DNA from: Bacteroidaceae bacterium
GTDB lineage: Bacteria; Bacteroidota; Bacteroidia; Bacteroidales; Bacteroidaceae
Reading direction: 5' to 3'
DNA: 40,608 bases
Assembly (NCBI GenBank): GCA_024401115.1
Contig: JAKSLP010000026.1
Coordinates: 1-40,608 of the forward strand
Made by a program: the position numbers and the translations under genes. This document shows positions 32,408 to 40,608 of the stretch, one piece after another (the stretch's first letter is position 1; every line of letters begins with the position of its first letter). Below the pieces are notes generated by a model. It worked only from the letters and a program-made list of their open reading frames with translations. It was not told where the DNA came from and ran no database searches.

Positions 32408-34489
32408 ATGATACGACCGATCCGCATTCTAGTTATTGCCCTAATGGGCTTGGTGGCCATGAGTATTCCTGCCGTTGCATCAGTGCAGCATTTGCTTCCC
32501 AAACCACAGCAACTGTCGCAAAACGGACAGCGGTTCCGCTTGCAGCGGGATGTGATATTGCAGGACGACTGGAGCGAATGTTCCTTACTGCCTGAAGTTC
32601 TGGTAGATATGGGTCTCCGTATAACATCCAGGGCGAAAACTGTAGTGTGCGTTAAGCGGGTGCTTGCCGTAGCGGGTGCTGATGAACCTGCATTGGATGG
32701 TTTTGAGAACGAATCGTATCGTCTGCTTATTGAAGATCATCAAATAACCATCGAGGCCGTTTCACGTTTGGGCGTGATTCGTGCCGCACAGACACTGCTG
32801 CAACTCGCTGAGACTGAAGGGGGTAGCGCCCGATGGCTGGAGGGGGTGGATATTACCGATTGGGCGGCTTTTAAAGTGCGTGGATTCATGCACGATGTGG
32901 GCCGTTCGTTTATTACTTTCGATGAACTTAAGAACCAGATAAAGCTCTATAGCCGATTTAAAATCAACTTTTTCCAGTGGCACATGACCGAGAATCAGGC
33001 GTGGCGGTTCCAGGTCATGGCATATCCTCAACTTACGGATGCTGCTAGCATGACGCGCTATGCCGGCAGTTACTATACACAGGAACAGTGCCGGGAACTG
33101 GATGAATTGGGTTATAAATACGGTGTGTATGTCATTCCCGAGATTGATATGCCGGGACACAGTCAGGCGTTTAAGCGTGCAATGGGTCATGATATGCAGA
33201 CCGCGGAAGGAATCCGGGAACTGAAAACGGTGTTGGATGAGGTGATGGCCTGTTTTCCTCATGCTCCGTACATTCATCTGGGCGGTGATGAGCAGGGTAT
33301 TCTTGAGGTTGACGGGCAGAATTTTCTGACCACGATGTCTGCCTATGTCCACGAAAAAGGTCAGCGTGTGATGTGGTGGAACCCTACGCGCAACCTGAAA
33401 GTAAGCCGTGAAAACGGTTGCGATATGGCTCAGTGCTGGAGTACCGCTGGTCGTCCGATAGCGGGACTGCCGTGTATTGATTGTCGCTACAATTACAGCA
33501 ATCATTTTGATGTGTTTGCCGATGTGGCGGGCATGTATCGCAGCACCATTCTCTACAAAAAGAGGGGCGACAGCGAGACTGCCGGTTTCATTTCGTGTCC
33601 GTGGAATGATCGTAAGACCCCGTCTCAGGAAGATATTATCGCTCAGAACAATGTGTTTGCAGTGACTTTAGCCAGCGGCGAGCGTGCCTGGATAGGCGGG
33701 GGACAACAGTACATTGAGGAGGGTGGAGCCTATTTGCCTAACAGCGGAAGCGAGTTTGACGAGTTTACCGATTGGGAACGCCGGTTCCTTTTCCATAAAT
33801 CGCACAGTTTGCAGCACGAGCCTATTCCTTATGTGCAACAGACGAATGTGCGTTGGCTTATCTCTGATCCTGTTCCAAACAATGGCGAAGCAACGACCGA
33901 ATTTCCTTGGGATGAACTGAAATCGGCTGATGTGGAAATGCCTGACAACGTCACCTTTAACGGAAAGAAGTACGGTTGGACACAGGCTACCGGAGCAGGC
34001 ATCTACCTGAATCACACTTGGGGAAGCGTGGTGCCTGGCATTTGGGGACTGAATCAGGATCTGAATCAGACGGCTTATGCCTACACCTATATATATAGCG
34101 ATAAGCCGCAGACGGTGGGAGCGCAAATTGAGTTCCAAAACTATGGCCGTTCGGAGAAAGATGCGGCTCCCATTAATGGTCAATGGGATTATAAAGAATC
34201 CGATATCTGGCTGAATGGCAATCGTATAGCTCCACCTGTATGGGATAATAACGGTAGTGGAGGAGGAGACAACGAGAACGATTTGCTTAATGAGAACTTT
34301 CCGGCACGACGCCCTATTCCTGTGACACTGAATAAGGGATGGAACAAGGTGTTCCTGAAACTTCCCTATGTGGAAACGGACCGCAATACCGTGCGTCTGA
34401 ACAAATGGATGTTCACTTTTGTCCTCACGGATACAGAGGGGAAAGCCGCAGTTCCAGGTCTGGTCTATTCGCCAGAGAAAAAGCGCTAA
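32408..34489 (+). CDS. Secreted GH20 beta-N-acetylhexosaminidase
   Basis: Likely removes terminal beta-GlcNAc or GalNAc from host or microbial glycans. In 693 residues, the signal peptide is about 1-24 (PAVAS), followed by a GH20b-type N-terminal domain (about 25-150) and the catalytic barrel. The catalytic pair is D294-E295 in HLGGDEQ, with HMTENQAW, IPEIDMPGHSQA and VMWWN as further family blocks. In the common motif the residue after DE is often V or W; here it is Q. The C-terminal region (about 490-693) appears to be an extra beta-rich domain, possibly carbohydrate binding. Translation likely couples to the transporter gene 1 bp upstream. Confidence 0.9.
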   Translation: MIRPIRILVIALMGLVAMSIPAVASVQHLLPKPQQLSQNGQRFRLQRDVILQDDWSECSLLPEVLVDMGLRITSRAKTVVCVKRVLAVAGADEPALDGFENESYRLLIEDHQITIEAVSRLGVIRAAQTLLQLAETEGGSARWLEGVDITDWAAFKVRGFMHDVGRSFITFDELKNQIKLYSRFKINFFQWHMTENQAWRFQVMAYPQLTDAASMTRYAGSYYTQEQCRELDELGYKYGVYVIPEIDMPGHSQAFKRAMGHDMQTAEGIRELKTVLDEVMACFPHAPYIHLGGDEQGILEVDGQNFLTTMSAYVHEKGQRVMWWNPTRNLKVSRENGCDMAQCWSTAGRPIAGLPCIDCRYNYSNHFDVFADVAGMYRSTILYKKRGDSETAGFISCPWNDRKTPSQEDIIAQNNVFAVTLASGERAWIGGGQQYIEEGGAYLPNSGSEFDEFTDWERRFLFHKSHSLQHEPIPYVQQTNVRWLISDPVPNNGEATTEFPWDELKSADVEMPDNVTFNGKKYGWTQATGAGIYLNHTWGSVVPGIWGLNQDLNQTAYAYTYIYSDKPQTVGAQIEFQNYGRSEKDAAPINGQWDYKESDIWLNGNRIAPPVWDNNGSGGGDNENDLLNENFPARRPIPVTLNKGWNKVFLKLPYVETDRNTVRLNKWMFTFVLTDTEGKAAVPGLVYSPEKKR

Positions 34490-34566
34490 GCAGATGCTGC
34501 CATCGTTTTCGTCCGCTCAGATCATCTAAATCTCTTGTCATTAGGAAAACCAATCAACTTTTTTTG

Positions 34567-34574
34567 TAACTTTG
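34567..34574 (+). promoter_or_regulatory. Promoter -7 element of the aquaporin-MATE operon
   Basis: TAACTTTG matches TAnnTTTG, 23 bp before the ATG at 34597. Confidence 0.65.
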
Positions 34575-34596
34575 CACCGCAATTAAAAAAAGAAAT

Positions 34597-35325
34597 ATGA
34601 CACCAGAATTATTACATAGCTGTATACTGGAGTTTTTGGGCACTTTGGTACTGGTACTGATGGGTGATGGCGTTTGCGCTGCCACATCACTGAACAAGTG
34701 TAAGGCCAAGGGCGCAGGATGGGTGGTTATCGCCATGGGATGGGGCTTTGCTGTAATGTGCGGAGCCTTCATTGCACACGAAAGCGGTGCGCATCTGAAT
34801 CCAGCCGTCAGCATTGGTTTGGCCACTGCAGGTCTGTTTGACTGGGCCAGTGTAATCCCATATTCCATCGCACAGATGGTGGGCGGTTTTTGCGGAGCCA
34901 TCTTGGTTTGGCTGTTCTATAAGGACCACTTCGATGCCACTGCCGATGAACCCGAGACTGTTTTGGGCTGTTTCTGTACTGCACCAGCTATCCGCAACAC
35001 ATGGAACAACCTGTTCAGCGAGGCTGTGGCCACTTTCGTTCTGCTGATGGGCGTGTTCAGTTTCGGTACCTATGGCGATGTTGTGAATGTCGGAGCCGAC
35101 AGTGCTCTGCCAGTTACCATGCTGATTATGGCCATTGGAATGTCCTTAGGTTCCACTACCGGTTATGCCATGAATGCCGCGCGCGACTTGGCTCCACGTC
35201 TGGCGCATGCCGTATTGCCAATTAAGGGAAAGAAGGGCAGCGATTGGGGATACAGTTGGGTTCCGGTAGTAGGTCCAATCCTTGGTGCTCTGCTGGCTGC
35301 AGTGGTATATCTTGCTGTATATTAA
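34597..35325 (+). CDS. Aquaporin/glycerol-facilitator (MIP) family channel
   Basis: An inner-membrane channel for water or small polyols. The 242-residue protein has six hydrophobic helices. The first pore box is N68-P-A in HLNPAVS. The second is N193-A-A-R-D in AMNAARDLAP, so the proline of the second NPA is alanine while the asparagine and the glycerol-facilitator aspartate are kept. The Asp after Arg points to the GlpF side of the family. No glycerol kinase gene is nearby. A MATE gene starts 33 bp downstream. Confidence 0.9.
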   Translation: MTPELLHSCILEFLGTLVLVLMGDGVCAATSLNKCKAKGAGWVVIAMGWGFAVMCGAFIAHESGAHLNPAVSIGLATAGLFDWASVIPYSIAQMVGGFCGAILVWLFYKDHFDATADEPETVLGCFCTAPAIRNTWNNLFSEAVATFVLLMGVFSFGTYGDVVNVGADSALPVTMLIMAIGMSLGSTTGYAMNAARDLAPRLAHAVLPIKGKKGSDWGYSWVPVVGPILGALLAAVVYLAVY

Positions 35326-35357
35326 TGAAACGTATGGCCGTTCGTTGTCAATAAATC

Positions 35358-36734
35358 ATGAGCAAATCGTCCCACATCGATATGCTTAATGGCCCTATAG
35401 CCATTAAGCTCATTCTCTTTGCACTGCCGGTTGCCGCCAGTGCTTTTCTTCAGCAGTTGCTTAACGCTGCCGATGTGGCTGTAGTGGGTCGTTTTGCCAG
35501 CAGTCAGGCCATGGCTGCCGTGGGTGCTAACACCTTTGTCATCAACCTGATGCTCAACCTGTTTGTGGGTCTTTCGGTGGGTGCCAATGTGGTTATTGCA
35601 CGTTTTATCGGCGAGCGCAGGGTAGAGGATTGCCAGCGTGCCGTGCACACTTCGGTCGCCTTGTCGCTGATCAGCGGAGTATTCCTGAGCATCGTGGGAT
35701 GGTTTATTGCCCGTCCGCTGCTTTCGTTGTTGTCCACACCCGATGACATTCTGGATCTGGCAGCCCTGTATTTCCGCATCTACTTCCTGGGCATGCCGTT
35801 TATCATGCTCTTCAACTTTGCCTCTGCTATATTGCGCAGCAAGGGTGATACCCGCCGTCCGTTGTACATCATGATGGGAAGCGGAGTGGTGAATGTACTG
35901 CTCAATCTGTTCTTCGTGGTGTACGTTCATCTCACCGTGGAGGGCGTGGCACTGGCCACCCTTTTCTCATCGGCCATCAGTTCCCTGTCGTTGCTCTACC
36001 TGTTGCGTCACGAGACCGATGAATATGTGCATGTGTGCATAAATAAGGTCAAAATTCGGAAGGATTCCTTGGTGCGAATCTGCAAGATTGGTATTCCCGC
36101 AGGTTTGCAGGGTGTTATCTTTAATATCTCTAATGTGCTGATACAGAGTGGTATTAATTCTCTGGGAACCGCTTGCGTGGCTGCCAATACCGCATCGCTA
36201 AACTTTGACTATTTCTGTTTCTTTATCGGCAACAGCTTTGGTCAGGCAGGAACCTCATTCATGAGCCAGAACTTTGGTGCACAACAGATTGACCGCTGCA
36301 AGAAGATTGTTCGCGACTGTATGATACTGGGACCGGGACTGACGTTCTGCATCAGCATGCTGTTCATCCTGTTTGCCGGTCCGTTGTCGTCGCTGTTTAC
36401 CGCCGATCCTGAGGTGGTGGCGTTGTCTGTAGCCCGTTTCGAGGTAGTGATTACTTTCTATAGTATCCACTCATTCAACGAGATATTGTCGGGCAACCTC
36501 CGTGCTGTGGGCCATTCGGTTACCCCGGCAGTCATCAACGTCATATTCATTTGCGGTGTGCGCCTGTTGTGGCTGTTCTTCTTTTTCCCAAAAAATCCCG
36601 ACTTCTGTTACCTGATGTACTGTTATCCCATCAGTTGGGTTATCAACATCAGTGTGCTGATGCCTGTAACTATCTATCTGCTGCGCAAGGAATTTACTTC
36701 TTCAGCCACTTCTCTTTCAGCCACTCGCGGATAG
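35358..36734 (+). CDS. MATE-family efflux transporter
   Basis: A cation-coupled multidrug or metabolite exporter of the inner membrane. The 458-residue product has about twelve transmembrane segments in two halves, with family blocks LLNAADVAVVGRFA near the N-terminus, GVVNVLLNLFFV, and GQAGTSFMSQNFGA at the start of the second half. It probably shares a transcript with the aquaporin gene. Its 3' end overlaps the convergent acyltransferase gene by 41 bp. Confidence 0.92.
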   Translation: MSKSSHIDMLNGPIAIKLILFALPVAASAFLQQLLNAADVAVVGRFASSQAMAAVGANTFVINLMLNLFVGLSVGANVVIARFIGERRVEDCQRAVHTSVALSLISGVFLSIVGWFIARPLLSLLSTPDDILDLAALYFRIYFLGMPFIMLFNFASAILRSKGDTRRPLYIMMGSGVVNVLLNLFFVVYVHLTVEGVALATLFSSAISSLSLLYLLRHETDEYVHVCINKVKIRKDSLVRICKIGIPAGLQGVIFNISNVLIQSGINSLGTACVAANTASLNFDYFCFFIGNSFGQAGTSFMSQNFGAQQIDRCKKIVRDCMILGPGLTFCISMLFILFAGPLSSLFTADPEVVALSVARFEVVITFYSIHSFNEILSGNLRAVGHSVTPAVINVIFICGVRLLWLFFFFPKNPDFCYLMYCYPISWVINISVLMPVTIYLLRKEFTSSATSLSATRG

Positions 36735-37890
36735 GCAAATCGTACAGTTTCAGGCAGGCGTAAGCCTGTAAAATGCTGAGCACCAGCACGGCCACAAATA
36801 CAAAGGCATGCTGTGCAAATGTGCTGTCCTGATGAGTTGCCACCCAACTCTGCTGAATATAAACCAGCGAGAAATGTGTCAGATACAACGGGTAGGACAG
36901 TTCGCCGAGGAACTTGCAGATAGCGGATGATTTCTTGCCCACCACCTTACTTCCGGCACCCATCGAAACGATAAGCGGGAACATCAGCAGAATCACGAAA
37001 CTCTCGTAGATGCCGTTCATCCACATCGAGTCGTTGGCACCGATAACCATGCTGCGGGTCTCGAAATCAAAGTGCGCATCGTTCACACCTACAGGAGGCA
37101 TAATCAGCAGAATAGCCACCAGCAGCGAACACCACCAGAATCCGCCTTTCACCTTAATGAGCCATCCCATGCGGCTCACCAACAGACCGGCAAAGAAGGG
37201 ATACATCAGTCGCGTCAGGGCTACTGATACCTCGCTGACCGTAAGACTGAAGCCGCTATTCATCGAATAACGCGCCCAGCGGTGACCCCAAAGTCCCAGT
37301 ATATCAATCTGATTGGCCAGACAGAAACTGAACACCGCACAGATGGCAACAAAAATCCACAGACCTATTTTATTGAAACGGCGCACGAAAAGCGCGTAGA
37401 TGAAATTGGCAAAATACTCATAATGCAAGGTCCAGAATGTACCGCCCAGGGAACTTACCTCGGCATAACCGCGGATATCCCATGCCTGAGGCAGAGGTAT
37501 CATCAGACACTGCCAAAGGAAAACACCGAACAGGACCCATGGTGCCGTTTCGCGTACGATATGGAAGGCCGGAACACCATCGGTGAAATAGTAGAACAGC
37601 ATGGCCAGTGTGGCTGCCAGGATGACCATCGGATGCAGACGCACGAGACGGCGTTTGAAGAATCCCCACGTTGTCATCTTGTTCCAGCGGTCGTCATACG
37701 CATAGCCGATAACAAAACCCGACAGGGCAAAGAAGAAATCCACTGCCAGATAGCCGTGTCCGATGGTATTGGCTCTTCCGCCATAACTCTCAAACAGGTG
37801 GAAACATACAACGATGAATGCGGCTACGCCTCTAAGGCCGTCCAGAATCTCATAATGAGGCTTGGACTCGAGATAAGTATTTTGCGACAT
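36694..37890 (-). CDS. Acyltransferase family 3 (OafA/YrhL-like) membrane protein
   Basis: An integral-membrane O-acyltransferase of 398 residues with about ten helices. Family blocks are LDGLRGVAAFIVVCFHLFE near residue 16 (with the conserved His), VDFFFALSGFVI at about 50-61, FKRRLVRLHP, and FWTLHYEYFANF. Members acetylate cell-surface or exported polysaccharide, peptidoglycan or antibiotics; no partner gene here tells which. A promoter element TATCTTTG lies upstream. The 3' end overlaps the MATE gene. Confidence 0.92.
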   Translation of the reverse strand: MSQNTYLESKPHYEILDGLRGVAAFIVVCFHLFESYGGRANTIGHGYLAVDFFFALSGFVIGYAYDDRWNKMTTWGFFKRRLVRLHPMVILAATLAMLFYYFTDGVPAFHIVRETAPWVLFGVFLWQCLMIPLPQAWDIRGYAEVSSLGGTFWTLHYEYFANFIYALFVRRFNKIGLWIFVAICAVFSFCLANQIDILGLWGHRWARYSMNSGFSLTVSEVSVALTRLMYPFFAGLLVSRMGWLIKVKGGFWWCSLLVAILLIMPPVGVNDAHFDFETRSMVIGANDSMWMNGIYESFVILLMFPLIVSMGAGSKVVGKKSSAICKFLGELSYPLYLTHFSLVYIQQSWVATHQDSTFAQHAFVFVAVLVLSILQAYACLKLYDLPIREWLKEKWLKK

Positions 37891-37911
37891 GGAACATTGA
37901 TTTTAGTGACG

Positions 37912-37919
37912 CAAAGATA
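37912..37919 (-). promoter_or_regulatory. Promoter -7 element of the acyltransferase gene
   Basis: TATCTTTG on the minus strand matches TAnnTTTG, 22 bp before the ATG at 37890. Confidence 0.6.
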
Positions 37920-38054
37920 CGCATTAATTCCTTACAGATTTAACTTGTGAAAGTAAAAAATAGCGCCCTGCGCTTTACTTTCTTTCGTTTGATTATTTCA
38001 ACTGAAAAAATATCCGTAACTTTATGCAATCATTTGACTGAAGACCTTAGCGCT

Positions 38055-39929
38055 ATGAAATTGCATTTATCATTCATCTTGTTGCTGTTTTGTTTTCTGC
38101 CGTTGCGTTTGCATGCTGTTTATACCGACCACCGCAACCACAAGGTGGATTCGTTGGAAAACGTGCTGAAAACCAAACATCCCAAGGGTGAGGAACTCTC
38201 TACTATCTATCTTGAACTTATGTCGGGATACCAGCAAACCGATAGAGATAAATCCATACATTATGCACAGTTGGAGGTGGAATTGGCCGAAAGGAACGGT
38301 TATACGAATGCCTTGTATGATGCATGGATGATGATAGGACTCCATGCCTATGGACGTACCGATTACGATTCGGCGCAGCACTGTTTCGACCGTGCGCTGC
38401 AGGCAACGGAGCAGATGCGGGGAAACAAGCACTATACGCAATTGGATTTGGATAATAATTACTCACGTCTGTATGGCACCTTAGGCAATTTGTATAATAT
38501 TCAGGGCAAACTGCATCTGGCACTGGACTATTATCAGAAAGCGCTGCCCATCTTCAAGCGCAACGGATGGAAGGAGAGTGAGTGCATCCTATATTATAAT
38601 GTGGGCGAACTATATTTGGAATTGGGCAATTACGATGCTGCTGAAGAAAACTATCAGAAAGCTATGGAGGTAGGTGCCACTACTGGCGATTCCCTGATGG
38701 TAGCCGGCCCTCAGTATGGCCTGGCCATGACCCTGCTGAAAGCAGGACAATACGAAAAAGCCCTGGAGAATGCACAGCGTGGCTTTGAGTATTACAAGGT
38801 CCATCAGGACGAGGAATTGGCCAGCGCGCTTGATGGCTATGTGCTGTTCTCCCGTATCTATCAGTTGGGATTCCACGATCTGAAGACTGCCCAGCAATAT
38901 CTGGATGAGGGATTCCAAGTGATTTCCGGTGAGGAAGTAGGACCCACATTCCTCAGTGATGCCTATGCCCAGCAGGCTTCGCTGTGCCTGGAACGGAAAG
39001 AGTGGAGCAAGGGCATAGAATGGGCGCTGAAGGCTCTGGAAACCAACGATCAGGACCCGCAGCATAATATCGGAGTGTATAAAACCCTGGCGGAAGCCTA
39101 TGCCGCTGTTGGAAATACCATTGAATGTCAGCGCTATATCGGTTTGATGCACCACACCATGGAAGAACAGTCCACCTCAAAATACCAGTCGGCACTTTCG
39201 GAAATGGAGGTCCGCTATGAGACTTTGGAAAAAGAAGCACAGCTCCGCGATTTGGAGCAGCGTCACCGCATGTCCATCCTGCGTAACTGGCTTTTTCTGG
39301 GCCTAATCATTATCTTGCTCATTGTGGTGATTGTCATTGTGGTGGTTAATAAACAGCGCCGTCGTATCAGTAACATGCTATCGCGCATGGAAGGAGAGGC
39401 CGAGGAGCGTACCCGTTTGGGACGTGATTTGCACGATCGTCTGGGAGGATTGCTCACATCCATACGCATGCAGTCCAATGAGCAGCAGATTCAGGACCTG
39501 TCGCTTCAGGCCACCGAGGAGATGCGACGGGTGGCACATCACCTGATGCCAGCATCGCTTAAGGAGAACGGTCTGGCCACTGCACTACGCGATTTCTGCC
39601 GGGTGAATCCTATCGTCAGTTTCTCGCATCACGGTCAGGACCTGCGATTATCGGAGCAACAGGAGGTGATGCTGTATTGCGCTACACATGAGTTGGTTAA
39701 CAATGCCCTTAAGCATGCCCAGGCCTCGCATATCATGGTGCAACTGATGATGGATGAGGAGTATGCAGCGGTGATTGTGGCCGATGACGGCAAGGGATTC
39801 GATCCTGATAAGCTGACAAAAAACATGGGATTGAGGAACATCCGTGAACGTGTGGAATTGCAACAGGGCAGAATGAGTATCAGCAGTTCATCTACTGGAA
39901 CCGAGATTAATATAGAAATTCCTTGCTAA
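38055..39929 (+). CDS. TPR-containing sensor histidine kinase (NarX/HisKA_3 type)
   Basis: A membrane kinase of 624 residues. It has a signal peptide (about 1-21, LRLHA), about six tetratricopeptide repeats in the periplasm (about 35-370; for example LYGTLGNLYNIQGKLHLAL), a coiled coil, one transmembrane helix (about 413-435), and a HisKA_3 domain with H460 in GRDLHDRLGG. The ATPase domain follows with HELVNNALKHA and DDGKGFD. The start at 38055 gives the signal peptide; an upstream in-frame ATG at 37947 would add 36 non-matching residues. The next gene encodes its likely partner, a LuxR-type response regulator. Confidence 0.93.
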   Translation: MKLHLSFILLLFCFLPLRLHAVYTDHRNHKVDSLENVLKTKHPKGEELSTIYLELMSGYQQTDRDKSIHYAQLEVELAERNGYTNALYDAWMMIGLHAYGRTDYDSAQHCFDRALQATEQMRGNKHYTQLDLDNNYSRLYGTLGNLYNIQGKLHLALDYYQKALPIFKRNGWKESECILYYNVGELYLELGNYDAAEENYQKAMEVGATTGDSLMVAGPQYGLAMTLLKAGQYEKALENAQRGFEYYKVHQDEELASALDGYVLFSRIYQLGFHDLKTAQQYLDEGFQVISGEEVGPTFLSDAYAQQASLCLERKEWSKGIEWALKALETNDQDPQHNIGVYKTLAEAYAAVGNTIECQRYIGLMHHTMEEQSTSKYQSALSEMEVRYETLEKEAQLRDLEQRHRMSILRNWLFLGLIIILLIVVIVIVVVNKQRRRISNMLSRMEGEAEERTRLGRDLHDRLGGLLTSIRMQSNEQQIQDLSLQATEEMRRVAHHLMPASLKENGLATALRDFCRVNPIVSFSHHGQDLRLSEQQEVMLYCATHELVNNALKHAQASHIMVQLMMDEEYAAVIVADDGKGFDPDKLTKNMGLRNIRERVELQQGRMSISSSSTGTEINIEIPC

Positions 39930-39938
39930 TTATCCGCT

Positions 39939-40014
39939 CGAATCTTTGATTCGCTTGCGTATCGAAGAGGAGCAAGAATTGTCAATTATCATTAGTCTTC
40001 CCCCCAAATGGGGG
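39939..40014 (+). other. Two small hairpins in the kinase-regulator gap
   Basis: CGAATC-TTT-GATTCG occupies 39939-39953. A CCCCC/GGGGG stem around AAAT occupies 40000-40014. Neither has a strong T-run. They may tune expression of the regulator relative to the kinase. Confidence 0.4.
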
Positions 40015-40070
40015 TATTTGAACAACAAACGATGGGAATGCAGAATAAACTCGCTATCTTTACTCTCGAT

Positions 40071-40608
40071 ATGATAAAGATAGCCATTTCAGATGACCAT
40101 AAGGTCATTACGCAGAGCCTGGATACCATGCTGAAACAGTGTGGTGATTTTGATGTCATTGCCCATGCCACTACGATTGCAGAGTGTGAGGCCATGCTGG
40201 AAAAGTATGGCGAGATAGATGTGTTGCTGCTGGATGTGGGCATGCCCGACGGCAACAGCCTGGATTATGTAGAGACCTGGAAGGACCGTTATCCGGATGT
40301 GCGCATTCTGGTGTTGTCCACCTATGCCGAGGCAGCGGTAATCAACCGCGCCTTATCGTGTGGAGCCGATGGTTATGTACTGAAATCCTGCGGTAAGGAG
40401 GAACTGCTGGAGGGTATTGCCACCGTCATGAAGGGTGAGCAGTATGTTTGTCCTGAGGTGGTGCAAATTCTGAAGGATCATCCGCAGATGGATGTGGTGG
40501 AACTTACTCCCCGTGAGCGCGAGGTACTGAAACTCATTGTGGAAGGCTACAGCATCAAGATGATTGCCGACCGCCTGTGCCTGGGTTTCGAGACGGTGCA
40601 CTCATATT
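40071..40608 (+). CDS. LuxR/NarL-type response regulator, cut by the window end
   Basis: 179 codons are visible and the frame is still open at the last base. It begins MIKIAISDDHKV. The receiver domain has the acidic pair D8-D9, the phosphorylation site D55 in LLLDVGMPDG and K105 in YVLKSCGKEE. From about residue 146 a LuxR-type helix-turn-helix starts (LTPREREVLKLIVEGYS), and the recognition-helix region is just reached when the window ends. It should be activated by the TPR kinase encoded 141 bp upstream. An in-frame ATG at 40032 would add 13 residues; the start at 40071 matches the family's usual N-terminus. Confidence 0.92.
   Translation, partial: MIKIAISDDHKVITQSLDTMLKQCGDFDVIAHATTIAECEAMLEKYGEIDVLLLDVGMPDGNSLDYVETWKDRYPDVRILVLSTYAEAAVINRALSCGADGYVLKSCGKEELLEGIATVMKGEQYVCPEVVQILKDHPQMDVVELTPREREVLKLIVEGYSIKMIADRLCLGFETVHSY

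Noticed and set aside
1..40608. tRNA or rRNA genes
   Set aside because: No cloverleaf with a T-loop consensus and no rRNA-like conserved stretch was noticed. A dedicated tRNA scan was not possible here.

Overview
This window looks like chromosome from a gut or oral Bacteroidales bacterium, most likely Prevotellaceae. The evidence is in the sequence. Many genes are preceded by the Bacteroidota promoter element TAnnTTTG, ribosome binding sites are weak, and the gene families are typical of the group: a GH127/GH146-type DUF1680 enzyme, a GH35/DUF5597 enzyme, a hybrid two-component regulator, a GH20 hexosaminidase and an M28 peptidase. No rRNA, tRNA or CRISPR array was seen.

Layout. (1) 1-7440 holds a type I restriction-modification island on the minus strand, in the order hsdM, hsdS, rhuM-like, hsdR. 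Downstream of hsdR is a nested palindrome with iteron-like repeats (10-181). Upstream of hsdM is a decapitated lipoprotein signal-peptide remnant with a 28-bp palindrome, and this may mark the island's insertion edge. (2) 7533-20776 is a glycan and ester degradation region. It has a secreted protein of unassigned family on the minus strand, then an internally deleted IS982-type element with perfect 20-bp ends. A plus-strand series follows: DUF1680 beta-L-arabinofuranosidase, a TonB-dependent-receptor-like barrel without a SusD partner, GH35 beta-galactosidase, SDR oxidoreductase, VOC protein and a secreted tannase-like esterase. (3) 20791-23838 is a minus-strand redox cluster: a truncated iron alcohol dehydrogenase stub, a lipoprotein flavodoxin, an AraC regulator and a carboxymuconolactone decarboxylase-cupin protein translationally coupled to it. 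(4) 23839-31404 holds structured 23-bp palindromic repeats, greA, a transglutaminase-like protein, a DcuB-type C4-dicarboxylate transporter, a hybrid two-component protein with almost no sensor domain, a secreted M28 peptidase and a DUF7352-like small protein. (5) 31498-40608 holds a DMT transporter with GH20, an aquaporin-family channel with MATE, an acyltransferase, and a TPR histidine kinase followed by a LuxR-type response regulator cut by the window end.

How they fit together: the enzymes of region 2 suggest use of an arabinose/galactose-containing, possibly acylated, plant polysaccharide. The fumarate/succinate-type exchanger in region 4 fits anaerobic succinate-producing metabolism. 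I did not find a clearly new multi-gene system. The most unusual items are the nested palindrome at the end of the restriction island, the RhuM-like gene inside the hsd operon with a perfect inverted repeat at its 5' side, the self-complementary tandem repeats upstream of greA, and the hybrid regulator lacking its sensor.
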